From Geodermatophilus dictyosporus (GTDB lineage: Bacteria; Actinomycetota; Actinomycetes; Mycobacteriales; Geodermatophilaceae): DNA of 64,000 bases. The notes below the pieces were generated by a model, which saw nothing but the letters and a program-made list of their open reading frames with translations, made no database searches and was not told the DNA's origin. Below, piece after piece: positions 49,857 through 58,423 of this stretch (positions within the stretch are counted from its first letter, which is position 1; each line of letters opens with the position of its first letter). A program made the position numbers and the translations under genes. Location: the NCBI RefSeq assembly GCF_900115505.1, contig NZ_FOWQ01000007.1, positions 214,596-278,595 of the forward strand, given 5' to 3'.

Positions 49857-51338
49857 GTGAGTGCACCGGCACCCGGACCAGGCGTCCGGCACGTCTCCCT
49901 GCGCGGCGGCGTCTACGCCGACTCCGTGCGCCTCATGCAGGTCAGCCGGGACGTCGGGGCGCGCGAGGGGGTGCGGGCCGTCCTCGTCGCCATGGCCACC
50001 CCGCTCAACGTGGAGCTCGCCACGGGCATGGGGCTCGCGCCCGGGGAGCCCGCCTCGCCCGAGCAGCTGCTCGTCGGCATCACCGCCACCGACGACGACG
50101 CGCTGGCCGCCGCCGTGGCGGCCGTCGACACCGCCCTCGCCGAGCGCGAGCGCTCCCGGGCGGCCGCCGACGCCCCGCCGGCCCGCACCGTCGGCGCCGC
50201 GCTGCACGACCTCGACGGCGCCTCCGCGCTGGCCGTCGTCAGCGTGCCCGGCCCCTACGCCGCGCTGGAGGCCGCCGACGCCGTCGCCGCGGGCCGCAGC
50301 GTGCTGGTCTTCTCCGACGGCGTCCCGGTCGAGCAGGAGGTCGCGCTCAAGCGGGCGGCCCGGCAGACCGGGGTGCTCGTCATGGGCCCCGACTGCGGCA
50401 CGGCGATCGTGTCCGGGGTGGCGCTCGGCTTCGCCAACGTCGTCCGCCCCGGCCCGGTCGGGGTGGTGGCGGCCTCGGGCACCGGCGCGCAGCAGGTGTC
50501 CTGCCTGCTCGACGCGGCCGGCGTCGGCGTGAGCCACGTGCTCGGCGTGGGCGGGCGCGACCTGTCCGCGGCCGTCGGCGGGCTGGCCACCCTCGACGCG
50601 CTGGCGGCCCTCGACGCCGACCCGGCCACCGAGCGGGTGCTCGTCGTCTCCAAGCCGCCGGCGCCGTCGGTGGCCGAGGCGGTGGCGCGGACGGCGGGGT
50701 CGCTGGCCACGCCGGTGCGGTCGGCGGTGCTCGGTCCCGGGACACCCGACCTCACCGCCGTCGTCGAGGCGCTGCTGGCCGACCTCGGCGTCGCCGTCCC
50801 CGACTGGCCGTCGCGGCCGGGCCGCCGGGGCGCGCCGCCCGGCGCCGTCCTCAAGGGCTACTACTCCGGCGGCACGCTGGCCGACGAGGCGATGCTGCTG
50901 GCCGCGCCGGTGCTCGGCGACGTCCGGTCCAACACGCCTCTGCGGCCCGAGCTCGACCTCGGGACGGACCTGTCCGCCCGCGGGCACGTGGTCGTCGACT
51001 TCGGCGACGACGCCCTCACCGTGGGCCGCGCGCACCCGATGATCGACCCGACGCTGCGGCTGGAGGCGATCGAGCGGCTGACCGCGTCCGGGGAGCCGGC
51101 GGTGCTGCTGCTCGACGTCGTCCTCGGTCACGGCGCCGATCCCGACCCGGCGGCCGCGCTGGCCCCCGCGCTGGTGGCGGCCGGCCTGCCGGCGGTCGTC
51201 GCGCTCGTCGGCACCGAGGCCGACCCCCAGGGCTGGAGCCGCCAGGCCGACGCCCTCGCCGCGGCCGGCGCGGCCGTGTTCGCCTCCAACGCGCAGGCCA
51301 CCCGGCACGCGCTCGACCTGCTGGGAGCCGCCCGGTGA
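49857..51338 (+). CDS. fdrA: FdrA-family acyl-ureide carbamoyltransferase subunit
   Basis: A 493-residue FdrA-family protein with the succinyl-CoA-synthetase-like fold: a nucleotide/phosphate-binding region (VMGPDCGTAI, VVAASGTGAQQV, GVGGRDLSAAVGG) at about 170-240 and a ligase-like C-terminal half (LKGYYSGGTLADEAM). In enterobacterial allantoin degradation FdrA (AllF) acts with the DUF1116 protein (AllG) and DUF2877 protein (AllH) to cleave oxalurate with phosphate into oxamate and carbamoyl phosphate. Here it is coupled by a 4-base overlap to the DUF1116 gene, but no DUF2877 gene is present. Ureidomalonate, one CH2 longer than oxalurate, is the likely local substrate (inference). Confidence 0.87.
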   Translation: MSAPAPGPGVRHVSLRGGVYADSVRLMQVSRDVGAREGVRAVLVAMATPLNVELATGMGLAPGEPASPEQLLVGITATDDDALAAAVAAVDTALAERERSRAAADAPPARTVGAALHDLDGASALAVVSVPGPYAALEAADAVAAGRSVLVFSDGVPVEQEVALKRAARQTGVLVMGPDCGTAIVSGVALGFANVVRPGPVGVVAASGTGAQQVSCLLDAAGVGVSHVLGVGGRDLSAAVGGLATLDALAALDADPATERVLVVSKPPAPSVAEAVARTAGSLATPVRSAVLGPGTPDLTAVVEALLADLGVAVPDWPSRPGRRGAPPGAVLKGYYSGGTLADEAMLLAAPVLGDVRSNTPLRPELDLGTDLSARGHVVVDFGDDALTVGRAHPMIDPTLRLEAIERLTASGEPAVLLLDVVLGHGADPDPAAALAPALVAAGLPAVVALVGTEADPQGWSRQADALAAAGAAVFASNAQATRHALDLLGAAR

Positions 51339-52741
51339 ACCTGCTCGAGGGGCCGCCGGCCGTCGTCGCCGCGGGGGTGGACGTCTTCTCCGCCGCCCTG
51401 CGCGCCCAGGGGGCCGAGGTCACCGACGTCGACTGGCGGCCGCCGGCCTTCGGCGACCCCGCCGACCTCGCCGCGCTCGCCCTCGACCCGCGCCGCGCCG
51501 CGGCCAACCGGACGGCGGTCGAGCGGGTGCTGGCCGCCGGGTCGCGGCTGGTCGACGTCCGCCCGGCGCGGGAGGCGCTCGGCCTGACCGACCGCACCCT
51601 GCTGCACTCCGGCCCGCCCCTGACCTGGGAGGCGGCGTCGGGGCCCATGCGCGGCGCGCTGGTCGGTGCGTGCCTGTTCGAGGGCTGGGCGTCCACCGTC
51701 GAGGAAGCCGAGGGGCTGCTGGCGTCGGGCGCCGTGGCGCTCGACCCCTGCCACCACCACTCCGCGGTGGGCCCGATGGCCGGGGTGACCAGCCCGTCGA
51801 TGTGGACCTGGTGCCTGGAGGACCCGGTGAACGGCGGGCGGGCCTACTGCAACCTCAACGAGGGCCTGGGCAAGGTGCTGCGGATGGGCGCCTTCGGCGA
51901 GGAGGTACTCACCCGGCTGGCCTGGATGCGCGACGTCCTCGGCCCGCTGCTGGCCCGCGCGGTGCGGTCGATGCCCGAGCCGCTCGACGTCAGGGCCGTG
52001 CTCGCGCAGATGCTGCAGATGGGCGACGAGGGCCACAACCGCAACCGCGCGGGCTCGCTCATGGCGCTGCGGGAGCTGTCGCCGGCGCTGGTGGCACTCG
52101 ACGCACCCTCGGCCGACGTCGCCGCGGCGCTGCGCTTCATCGGCGGCAACGAGCACTTCTTCCTCAACCTCGGCATGCCGACGGCGAAGCTCGCGATGGA
52201 CGCCGCCCGCGACGTCCCCGGCTCGACGATGGTCACGGTGCTCAGCCGCAACGGCACCGAGTTCGGCGTGCAGACCGCCGGCACCGGCGACCGCTGGTTC
52301 ACCGGCCCCGCACAGACGCCGGTGGGTCTGTTCCTCGGCGACTACGGCCCGGAGGACGCCAACCCCGACATCGGCGACTCGGCGATCATGGAGACCTACG
52401 GCGTCGGCGGGTTCGCGATGGCCGCCGCACCCGCGATCGTGCGGTTCGTCGGCGGCACCGTGCCCGACGCGCTGGCCACCACCGAGCGGATGTACCAGCT
52501 CGCCCTCGCCGAGAACCCGGCCATGGCCATCCCGGTGCTCGGCTTCCGTGGCGCCCCGACCGGCATCGACGTCCTCGCCGTGGCCCGCACGGGCTGGCTG
52601 CCGCAGATCAACACCGGCATGGCGGGGCGGGTGGCCGGCACCGGGCAGGTCGGCGCCGGCCTCGTGCAGCCGCCGCGGGAGTGCTTCGAGCAGGCGCTGG
52701 CCGCCCTCGCGCAGGAGGCCCGCGCCGCGACGGCGGTCTGA
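51335..52741 (+). CDS. DUF1116 (YlbE/AllG-like) protein, FdrA partner
   Basis: A 468-residue DUF1116 protein, the constant partner of FdrA. Recognisable conserved blocks are DPCHHHSAVGPMAGVTSPSMW, MGDEGHNRNRAGSL, FIGGNEHFFLNLGMPTAKL, VTVLSRNGTEFGVQ and GLVQPPRECFEQAL. In E. coli the homologue is a subunit of the oxamate carbamoyltransferase complex. Its GTG start overlaps the fdrA stop, indicating a complex. The gene ends directly before a long hairpin. Together with the carbamate kinase 5 kb away it suggests phosphorolytic ureide cleavage with ATP gain. Confidence 0.87.
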   Translation: MNLLEGPPAVVAAGVDVFSAALRAQGAEVTDVDWRPPAFGDPADLAALALDPRRAAANRTAVERVLAAGSRLVDVRPAREALGLTDRTLLHSGPPLTWEAASGPMRGALVGACLFEGWASTVEEAEGLLASGAVALDPCHHHSAVGPMAGVTSPSMWTWCLEDPVNGGRAYCNLNEGLGKVLRMGAFGEEVLTRLAWMRDVLGPLLARAVRSMPEPLDVRAVLAQMLQMGDEGHNRNRAGSLMALRELSPALVALDAPSADVAAALRFIGGNEHFFLNLGMPTAKLAMDAARDVPGSTMVTVLSRNGTEFGVQTAGTGDRWFTGPAQTPVGLFLGDYGPEDANPDIGDSAIMETYGVGGFAMAAAPAIVRFVGGTVPDALATTERMYQLALAENPAMAIPVLGFRGAPTGIDVLAVARTGWLPQINTGMAGRVAGTGQVGAGLVQPPRECFEQALAALAQEARAATAV

Positions 52742-52743
52742 GA

Positions 52744-52813
52744 CCCCGCGAGATCTGCACAGTGGTGGTCGTCGGGGCGCCGGACGCCACCGGTGTGCAG
52801 ATCTCGCGCGGGG
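52744..52813. terminator. Long hairpin between convergent fdrA operon and CoA-transferase genes
   Basis: CCCCGCGAGATCTGCACA (52744-52761) pairs with TGTGCAGATCTCGCG plus GGG (52794-52813, one bulged base). The 32-base interior is itself nearly self-complementary (GGTGG...CCACC). It begins 2 bases after the DUF1116 stop and ends 3 bases before the stop of the CoA-transferase B gene, so it can terminate both transcripts. Its size and perfect outer arm also fit a dispersed palindromic repeat. Confidence 0.7.
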
Positions 52814-52816
52814 AGG

Positions 52817-53491
52817 TCAGGGCGCCAGCACGCCCAGGTCGTCGGTGAAGGACAGCCGCGCCGCGGTGGCGCCCTGCAGGTCCTCCCGGGTCAGCCCGGC
52901 CACCATCTCGCGCACGCGGAACCCCTCGGGCGTGACGTCGAGGACGGCGAGGTCGGTGTAGACGCGGTCGACCACGCCGGCCGCCGTCAGCGGGTAGCTG
53001 CAGCGCGGCAGGAGCTTGGGCTCGCCGGCCTTCGTCGTGTGCGTCGTCAGCACCAGCACCCGCTTCGCGCCGACGGCGAGGTCCATCGCGCCGCCGACGG
53101 CCGGCGGGTGGGTGGCGTCGTCGGTGGCCCAGTTGGCCAGGTCGCCGGTCTCGGACACCTGGAAGGCGCCCAGCACGGTCACGTCCACGTGCCCGCCGCG
53201 CATCATGAGGAAGGCGTCGGTGTGGTGGAAGAACGCCCCGCCGGGCAGCAGGGTCACCGGCTGCTTGCCGGCGTTGATCAGCTCCGGGTCCTCCTCGCCG
53301 GGTGCCGGCGCTGGGCCCATCCCGAGGATGCCGCTCTCCGAGTGGTAGACGACCTCCTTGTCGTCCCCGACGCAGTCGGCCACCAGCGTGGGCAGGCCGA
53401 TGCCGAGGTTGACGTAGGCGCCGTCGGGGATGTCGCGGGCGATCCGCCGGGCGACCGCCCGGATGTCGAGGCGCAGCTCCAGACCCCTCAC
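52817..53491 (-). CDS. 3-oxoacid CoA-transferase family, subunit B
   Basis: A 224-residue class I CoA-transferase beta subunit. The catalytic glutamate is Glu52 in HSESGILGMG, with GIGLPTLVADCV and GGAMDLAVGAKRV as further markers. It transfers CoA between carboxylic acids through a glutamyl-CoA intermediate. The GTG at 53491 overlaps the subunit A stop (4 bases). In this neighbourhood it could activate malonate or a related product of ureide cleavage, or it may be an unrelated acetoacetate or beta-ketoadipate enzyme. Confidence 0.9.
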   Translation of the reverse strand: MRGLELRLDIRAVARRIARDIPDGAYVNLGIGLPTLVADCVGDDKEVVYHSESGILGMGPAPAPGEEDPELINAGKQPVTLLPGGAFFHHTDAFLMMRGGHVDVTVLGAFQVSETGDLANWATDDATHPPAVGGAMDLAVGAKRVLVLTTHTTKAGEPKLLPRCSYPLTAAGVVDRVYTDLAVLDVTPEGFRVREMVAGLTREDLQGATAARLSFTDDLGVLAP

Positions 53492-54156
53492 GCCGCACCC
53501 ACCCGCACGACGCGGTCGACGAAGATCCCCGGCGTCACGATCGCCTCGGGGTCCAGCTCCCCGAGCTCGACGAACTCGTCCACCTGGACGACGGTCAGCG
53601 CCGCGGCCGCGGCCATCGTCGGGCCGAAGTTCCGCGCCGCCGTGCGGTAGACCAGGTTGCCCCAGCGGTCGGCGCGCGCCGCCTTGACCAGGGCGACGTC
53701 GCCGCGCAGGGGCTCCTCGAACACGTGCCGCCGTCCGTCGATCACGCGCACCTCCTTGCCCTCGGCCAGCCGAGAGTCGGCGCCGGTCGGGGTGAAGAAC
53801 CCGCCGAGACCGGCGGCGGCGGCCCGCATCCGCTCGCTGAGCGTGCCCTGCGGCACCAGCTCGAGCTCCACCTCGCCGGCCCGCCAGCGCTCCTCGAACC
53901 AGACCGACCCGGTCGACCGCGGGTACGAGCAGACGATCCTGCGCACCCGCCGCTCGCGCAGCAGCGCGGCCACGTCGGTCTCGCCGGAGCCGGCGTTGTT
54001 GGTCACCACGGTGAGGTCGGTGGTCCCCCGGTCGAGCAGCGCGTGCACCAGCTCCACCGGGACGCCGGACGCGCCGAAGCCGCCGACCAGGACGGTGGCG
54101 CCGTCCTCGATGCCCGCGACGGCGTCGGCCAGTGACGCGACCCGCTTGTCGATCAC
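53488..54156 (-). CDS. 3-oxoacid CoA-transferase family, subunit A
   Basis: A class I CoA-transferase alpha subunit of 222 residues. Markers are DGATVLVGGFGASGVPVELVHAL, VTNNAG, GTLSERMRAAAAGLGGFFTPTG and KAARADRWGNLVYR. I chose the GTG at 54156 because GGGAGG lies 5 bases before it; a GTG two codons upstream (54162) overlaps that ribosome binding site. It forms a heterodimer or heterotetramer with the coupled subunit B. The gene is divergent from kptA. Confidence 0.9.
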   Translation of the reverse strand: MIDKRVASLADAVAGIEDGATVLVGGFGASGVPVELVHALLDRGTTDLTVVTNNAGSGETDVAALLRERRVRRIVCSYPRSTGSVWFEERWRAGEVELELVPQGTLSERMRAAAAGLGGFFTPTGADSRLAEGKEVRVIDGRRHVFEEPLRGDVALVKAARADRWGNLVYRTAARNFGPTMAAAAALTVVQVDEFVELGELDPEAIVTPGIFVDRVVRVGAA

Positions 54157-54230
54157 CCGCACCTCCCGCTCGGTCCGGCGCCGACGCTAACGGGTGGCGG
54201 CCCGGCGCCGTGCACCGCAGGCTCCTGCGG

Positions 54231-54782
54231 ATGAGGCGGGACGACGTCGTCGGCGTCAGCAAGCGGCTGTCCTCCGTGCTCCGGCACCGGCCCGACAGCG
54301 TCGGACTCGTCCTCGACGACGCCGGCTGGGTGGACGTCGACGCGCTGCTGGCCGCCCTCGCGGCGCACGGCCTGCCGCTCACCCGCGCCGAGCTGGACCG
54401 CGTCGTGGCGGGCAACGACAAGCAGCGCTTCGCCCTCGACGAGAGCGGGACCCGCATCCGCGCCAGCCAGGGCCACAGCGTCCCGGTCGACCTGGGCTAC
54501 CCGGCCGAGCGACCGCCCGACGTGCTCTTCCACGGCGCGCCCCGGCGGGCGCTGCCGGCCGTGCTCACCGAGGGGCTGCGGCCGGGCCGGCGGCACGCGG
54601 TGCACCTCAGCCCCGACGAGGGGACCGCCCGGGCGGTCGGGGCGCGCCGCGGTCCCGCCGCCGTCCTGCGCGTCGACGCCGCCGGGCTGGCCGCCGCCGG
54701 GGCGGTGTTCACCCGCTCGGCCAACGGGGTGTGGCTGGTCGACGCGGTGCCCCCGGACTTCCTCGCCGTCCTCGACGGCTGA
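54231..54782 (+). CDS. kptA: RNA 2'-phosphotransferase KptA/Tpt1
   Basis: A 183-residue member of the Tpt1/KptA family, which removes a 2'-phosphate from RNA using NAD+ and releases ADP-ribose 1'',2''-cyclic phosphate. The N-terminal KRLSSVLRHRPDSVGL, central ASQGHSVPV, and LFHGA/LRPGRRHAVHLS blocks with catalytic His and Arg residues are present. Most bacteria have no known 2'-phospho-RNA splice junction, so the physiological substrate is unclear; NAD-dependent repair of 2'-phosphate RNA is one idea. The ATG at 54231 starts the conserved domain. It ends at the base next to the convergent phosphatase gene. Confidence 0.88.
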   Translation: MRRDDVVGVSKRLSSVLRHRPDSVGLVLDDAGWVDVDALLAALAAHGLPLTRAELDRVVAGNDKQRFALDESGTRIRASQGHSVPVDLGYPAERPPDVLFHGAPRRALPAVLTEGLRPGRRHAVHLSPDEGTARAVGARRGPAAVLRVDAAGLAAAGAVFTRSANGVWLVDAVPPDFLAVLDG

Positions 54783-55859
54783 TCAGCCGGGCAGGCGGAC
54801 GGCGAGCACCGCGACGTCGTCGTGCCGCGTCCCGGCCAGCCCGGCGAGCAGACCGTCGACGACCGCGTCCAGCGGCTCCGCCGCCCGGCGCCGCAGCCCG
54901 GCCAGCAGCCGGTCGGTGCCCTCGTCGAGGCTCCGGTCGTGCCGCTCGACGAGGCCGTCGGTGTACAGCAGCAGCGTGTCCCCGGGCACGAGCAGCAGGT
55001 CGTCGTCGCTGCGGCGGCTGCCCGGCTCGACGCCCAGCAGCCGCTCCGGCGTGCGCTCGAGGAGGCGGACCGTGCCGTCCGCGCCGGCCAGCACCGGGGG
55101 CGGGTGCCCGGCGTTGGACCAGCACAGCACCACGCCGTCCCCGGTGGGGGTGAGCACGGCGACCACGGCGGTCGCCAGCGCGGGCGCCCCCAGCCGCGTC
55201 AGGACGTCGTCCAGGGTGTCGAGCACCCGAGCGGGCGAGGGAGGCGGCCCCGTGGTGGCGGCGACCGCGCGCAGCATGCCGCGCACCTCGGCCATGGCGG
55301 CCGCGGCCCGCGCGTCGTGGCCGGCGACGTCGCCGACGACCAGCACGGTCGCACCGCCGGGCGCGGGGAAGGCGTCGTACCAGTCGCCGCCGATGCGGGC
55401 GCTCCGCACGGCCGGCAGGTAGCGCGCCGCGGTCTGCAGGCCCGGCACCGCGGGAGGTGGACCGAGCAGGTGCTGCTGCAGGGCCGCGGCGGCGTCCAGC
55501 TCCGCCTGGGCGGTCGCCGCCTCGGCGGTCACCCGGGCCAGGTCGGCCTCGCGCCGCAGCCGCAGTCCGCACGCGGCCAGGGCGAGGACGGCGGAACCGG
55601 TCACCGCGAGCAGCCGGACCGCCTGGGCCGCGGCGGCGGCACCGGTGTACTGCCGGTCGTAGACGCCCAGCAGCGCAGCGGCCACGACGGCCAGCACGCC
55701 GTAGGCGGCGGTCGCCCGCCGCCCGGTGACCGAGGCGGCCACCAGCGGCGGGGCCGCCAGCAGGCCGATCAGCACCTCGGGGCCGATGACCAGGTCGAGG
55801 ACCACGACGGCGGCGAGGAGCCCCGCGGGCAGCGCGTGGGCCCGGATCGACCTGTCCAC
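54783..55859 (-). CDS. Membrane-bound PP2C/SpoIIE-type serine phosphatase
   Basis: A 358-residue protein with four or so N-terminal membrane helices (about residues 10-100), a short coiled-coil-like helix (EADLARVTAEAATAQAELDAA), and a C-terminal SpoIIE-type PP2C domain. Metal-binding motifs are visible as GGDWYDAF, VVGDVAGHD, LLYTDGLVERHDRSLDEG and RHDDVAVLAVR. Such phosphatases usually dephosphorylate anti-sigma-factor antagonists in stress or sporulation switches. No sigma or STAS gene is adjacent, so it would act in trans. The GTG start at 55859 gives the complete first helix. Confidence 0.87.
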   Translation of the reverse strand: MDRSIRAHALPAGLLAAVVVLDLVIGPEVLIGLLAAPPLVAASVTGRRATAAYGVLAVVAAALLGVYDRQYTGAAAAAQAVRLLAVTGSAVLALAACGLRLRREADLARVTAEAATAQAELDAAAALQQHLLGPPPAVPGLQTAARYLPAVRSARIGGDWYDAFPAPGGATVLVVGDVAGHDARAAAAMAEVRGMLRAVAATTGPPPSPARVLDTLDDVLTRLGAPALATAVVAVLTPTGDGVVLCWSNAGHPPPVLAGADGTVRLLERTPERLLGVEPGSRRSDDDLLLVPGDTLLLYTDGLVERHDRSLDEGTDRLLAGLRRRAAEPLDAVVDGLLAGLAGTRHDDVAVLAVRLPG

Positions 55860-55979
55860 TGCGACGGCCTCCGTGTGCTCCGCTGCGCCCGGCGTGCCGA
55901 GGGTAGGGCCCCGGCCCGTCGGCGGGCCGGCACCCGCGCACGGCGTGCCCCCGGCGCCGGCCGGCCCGACGATGAGGGG

Positions 55980-56267
55980 GTGATCCGCAACGTCGTCGTC
56001 GGCAAGCTCAAGCCGGGGGTCGAGCCCTCCGCCGTCCGTCCGGGCCTGGACGCCATCGCCGCCCTGCCGGTGACCGGCTGCGCCGACGTGCACGTCGGCC
56101 TCGACGCCGGCCTGCGCGCCGGTGGCTGGGACTTCGCCATCACCAGCGACTGGGCCGACGCCGAGGCCTACCGCGTCTACGACCTCGACGAGGAGCACAA
56201 CCGCGTCCGCCGGGAACTGTTCGACCCCTTCTGCGAGCAGATCGCCCGCGTGCAGTTCGAGCTCTGA
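55980..56267 (+). CDS. Dabb (stress-responsive alpha/beta barrel) domain protein
   Basis: A 95-residue single-domain protein of the Dabb family, recognised from VIRNVVVGKLKPG at the start, WDFAITSDWADAEAYRVYDLDEEHNRVR in the middle and the terminal strand. Dabb proteins are dimeric ferredoxin-like folds, some of which are cyclases or stress proteins; most have no known reaction. The GTG at 55980 directly follows GAGGGG. It is convergent with the ring-opening amidohydrolase gene with only 6 bases between stops, so it might be part of the same catabolic region or be unrelated. Confidence 0.75.
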   Translation: MIRNVVVGKLKPGVEPSAVRPGLDAIAALPVTGCADVHVGLDAGLRAGGWDFAITSDWADAEAYRVYDLDEEHNRVRRELFDPFCEQIARVQFEL

Positions 56268-56273
56268 GGACCC

Positions 56274-57377
56274 CTACGCCCGGATGATCGCCGCGACCGG
56301 GCCGCCACCGGAGGGACCCTGGTGCACGGCGGCCACCGAGACGAACACCGCCGGGTCGCCGGTCACCGACGCCGCCACGCCGCCCACGGTCGCCTTGATC
56401 TGCCGGTGCCAGAAGACGTCCGAGTCGTCGAGCATCGCGTTGCGGCGGCCGCGGACGTAGCCGGTCGGGTCGGCCTCGCACTTGAGGAAGACGTTGACCA
56501 GCCGGTCGCCGAGGTCGCTGACGTGCGGCCGCTCGGGCAGCTCGAGGCCGGCCTGGCGGATCGCGTCCCAGATCCCGTCCTGGTCGAGCGCGTCCCTCAT
56601 CACCGAGTGGCCGATCCGGTAGGCGCCGCCGTGCCCGCGGGCGTTGCCGACGACGACGATCTGCGCCCGGTCGAGCTCCACGCCCGAGGAGCACGAGGCG
56701 ACCGCGCTGAACAGCGACAGGTCGCGCATGACCTGCTCCTGCCGCGGCATCTCGATCTCGCCGAGCGCCACCGCGATGCCCAGCGCCGTCGTCCCGTTGG
56801 ACAGGTCCATCGAGCCGTGCGGCTCGTCGTAGTAGGTGTCCTTGCCGCGGGCCCTGGCGTCGCGGATGGTCTCGATGGTCAGCAGCGGGGTCTTGGTCTG
56901 CACGTAGTGGACGTCGGCGGGGTCGGTGATCCCGGCGGCCGCCATCGCCCGGCGCACGCCCTCGGCGACCTTCTCCACCATCGCGATGCGGCCGATGTCC
57001 TCCGGCAGCAGGACGTCGCTCATCGCGTAGCCCACGGTCAGCCGCGGCTCGTCGGTCTTCTCCACGGCGTCCTCGGGCAGCGTCGCGAAGACCGTCGCGT
57101 GCGGGCTGATCACGCCGTCGGTCCCGCCCGACCACACGATCGGGATCTCGCCGACCTCCTCCTTCGACCGGGTGCCCTTCTCGAGGAGCACCTCGCGGAA
57201 GGCGCGGTCGGCGATGATCCGGGTGTAGTCGTTGACCCCGCCGTTGCCCTCGGTCTTGCCGATGACGGCGACGACCCGGTCGGCCTCCATGACGCCGTCG
57301 TCGATCAGCTTGGCCAGCTCACTGGCATCGCTCACGTTGTGCAACGGGACCTTGCGGACCTCGATCGGTGCGGGCAC
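56274..57377 (-). CDS. Ring-opening amidohydrolase, barbiturase/cyanuric acid hydrolase family
   Basis: A 367-residue enzyme of the three-repeat (Toblerone-fold) family that opens cyclic imides and contains only barbiturase and cyanuric acid amidohydrolase activities. The three Ser-Lys dyads can be placed: Lys41 (IGKTEGNG) with Ser83 (WSGGTDGV), Lys162 (QTKTPLL) with Ser231 (SCSSGVE), and Lys299 (LKCEADPTG) with Ser356 (GPSGGGP). Barbiturase is favoured here because a uracil-type permease and a molybdenum hydroxylase lie 7 kb away; the product would be ureidomalonate. The GTG start has AAGGAG upstream. It lies 91 bases after the carbamate kinase gene on the same strand. Confidence 0.9.
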   Translation of the reverse strand: MPAPIEVRKVPLHNVSDASELAKLIDDGVMEADRVVAVIGKTEGNGGVNDYTRIIADRAFREVLLEKGTRSKEEVGEIPIVWSGGTDGVISPHATVFATLPEDAVEKTDEPRLTVGYAMSDVLLPEDIGRIAMVEKVAEGVRRAMAAAGITDPADVHYVQTKTPLLTIETIRDARARGKDTYYDEPHGSMDLSNGTTALGIAVALGEIEMPRQEQVMRDLSLFSAVASCSSGVELDRAQIVVVGNARGHGGAYRIGHSVMRDALDQDGIWDAIRQAGLELPERPHVSDLGDRLVNVFLKCEADPTGYVRGRRNAMLDDSDVFWHRQIKATVGGVAASVTGDPAVFVSVAAVHQGPSGGGPVAAIIRA

Positions 57378-57468
57378 GGGACCACTACTCCTTCGTTGTC
57401 GGGGTTCGGCCCTCCTGCAGGGTCCCGCCGCGAGCGTGCGAGCGGTGGGGGGCAGGAGGGTCCTTACG

Positions 57469-58416
57469 TCATTCCTGTGCAGCGGTGAGCACGGTGCCGA
57501 CGGCGTCCCGGGTGACGGCGTCGGCGATGGTGTCGAGGGAGGTGACGACGGCGCGGGTGCCGCCGCCCTCCACGAAGCGCAGGGCGGCCTCGACCTTGGG
57601 GCCCATCGAGCCGCCGTCGAACTCGCCGGCGGCGGCGTGCGCCCGCAGCTCGGCGGGCGTGACCCGGCCCAGCGGCCGGGCCGCGTCGGTGCCCCAGCCG
57701 ACGACGACGTGCGGGACGTCGGTGGCGACCACGAGGGTGTCCGCGCCGAGCTCGCGGGCCAGCAGCGCGGCGGTCAGGTCCTTGTCGACGACCGCCTCGA
57801 CCCCGTGCAGTGGCGCGCCGTCGACCACCGGCACCCCGCCGCCGCCGGCGCAGACGACGACGAACCCGGCGGCGACCAGGGTCGCGATCGCGGGCGCGTC
57901 GACCACCGACCGCGGCTCGGGCGAGGCCACCACGCGCCGCCAGCCGCGCGGGCCGCGGTCCTGCCAGTGCTGGCCGAGCGCGGTGAAGCGGGCGGCCTCG
58001 GCGGCGGGCAGGTACCGGCCGACCGGCTTGGACGGCGCGGCGAAGTGCGGGTCGTCGGCGTCGACGAGGGTGCGGGTGACCAGGGCCGCCGTCCGCCGGT
58101 CCAGCCCGCGCGCGGCCAGGGCGGCGTCGAGCTCGTCGGCGAGGGTGAAGCCGACCGTGGCCTGGGTCTGCGCCACGCACCAGTCCAGCGGCACCGGGGG
58201 CACCACCGCGGCGGCCATCTCGTTCTTCACCAGCAGGTTGCCCACCTGGGGGCCGTTGCCGTGGGTGAGCACCACCTCGACGCCCGCCGCCACGACCGCG
58301 GCCACCGCCTCGGCGGCCACCGCGAGTGCCGCCCGCTGCGCGGCGGGCGTCGCCGAGCCGTCGGGGCCGGTCATCGCGTTGCCGCCCAGGGCGATCACGG
58401 CGCGGCGGGAGGTCAC
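57469..58416 (-). CDS. arcC: Carbamate kinase
   Basis: A 315-residue carbamate kinase of the amino acid kinase fold. Markers are [57 protein letters not shown] and [15 protein letters not shown]. It converts carbamoyl phosphate and ADP to ATP, ammonia and CO2. No arginine deiminase or ornithine carbamoyltransferase gene is near, so the carbamoyl phosphate must come from another phosphorolysis; the FdrA-DUF1116 pair is the obvious source. The mRNA is leaderless (TACGGT 7 bases before the GTG at 58416), and the -35 region is covered by a palindrome. Confidence 0.93.
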   Translation of the reverse strand: MTSRRAVIALGGNAMTGPDGSATPAAQRAALAVAAEAVAAVVAAGVEVVLTHGNGPQVGNLLVKNEMAAAVVPPVPLDWCVAQTQATVGFTLADELDAALAARGLDRRTAALVTRTLVDADDPHFAAPSKPVGRYLPAAEAARFTALGQHWQDRGPRGWRRVVASPEPRSVVDAPAIATLVAAGFVVVCAGGGGVPVVDGAPLHGVEAVVDKDLTAALLARELGADTLVVATDVPHVVVGWGTDAARPLGRVTPAELRAHAAAGEFDGGSMGPKVEAALRFVEGGGTRAVVTSLDTIADAVTRDAVGTVLTAAQE

Positions 58417-58423
58417 CCCGCGC

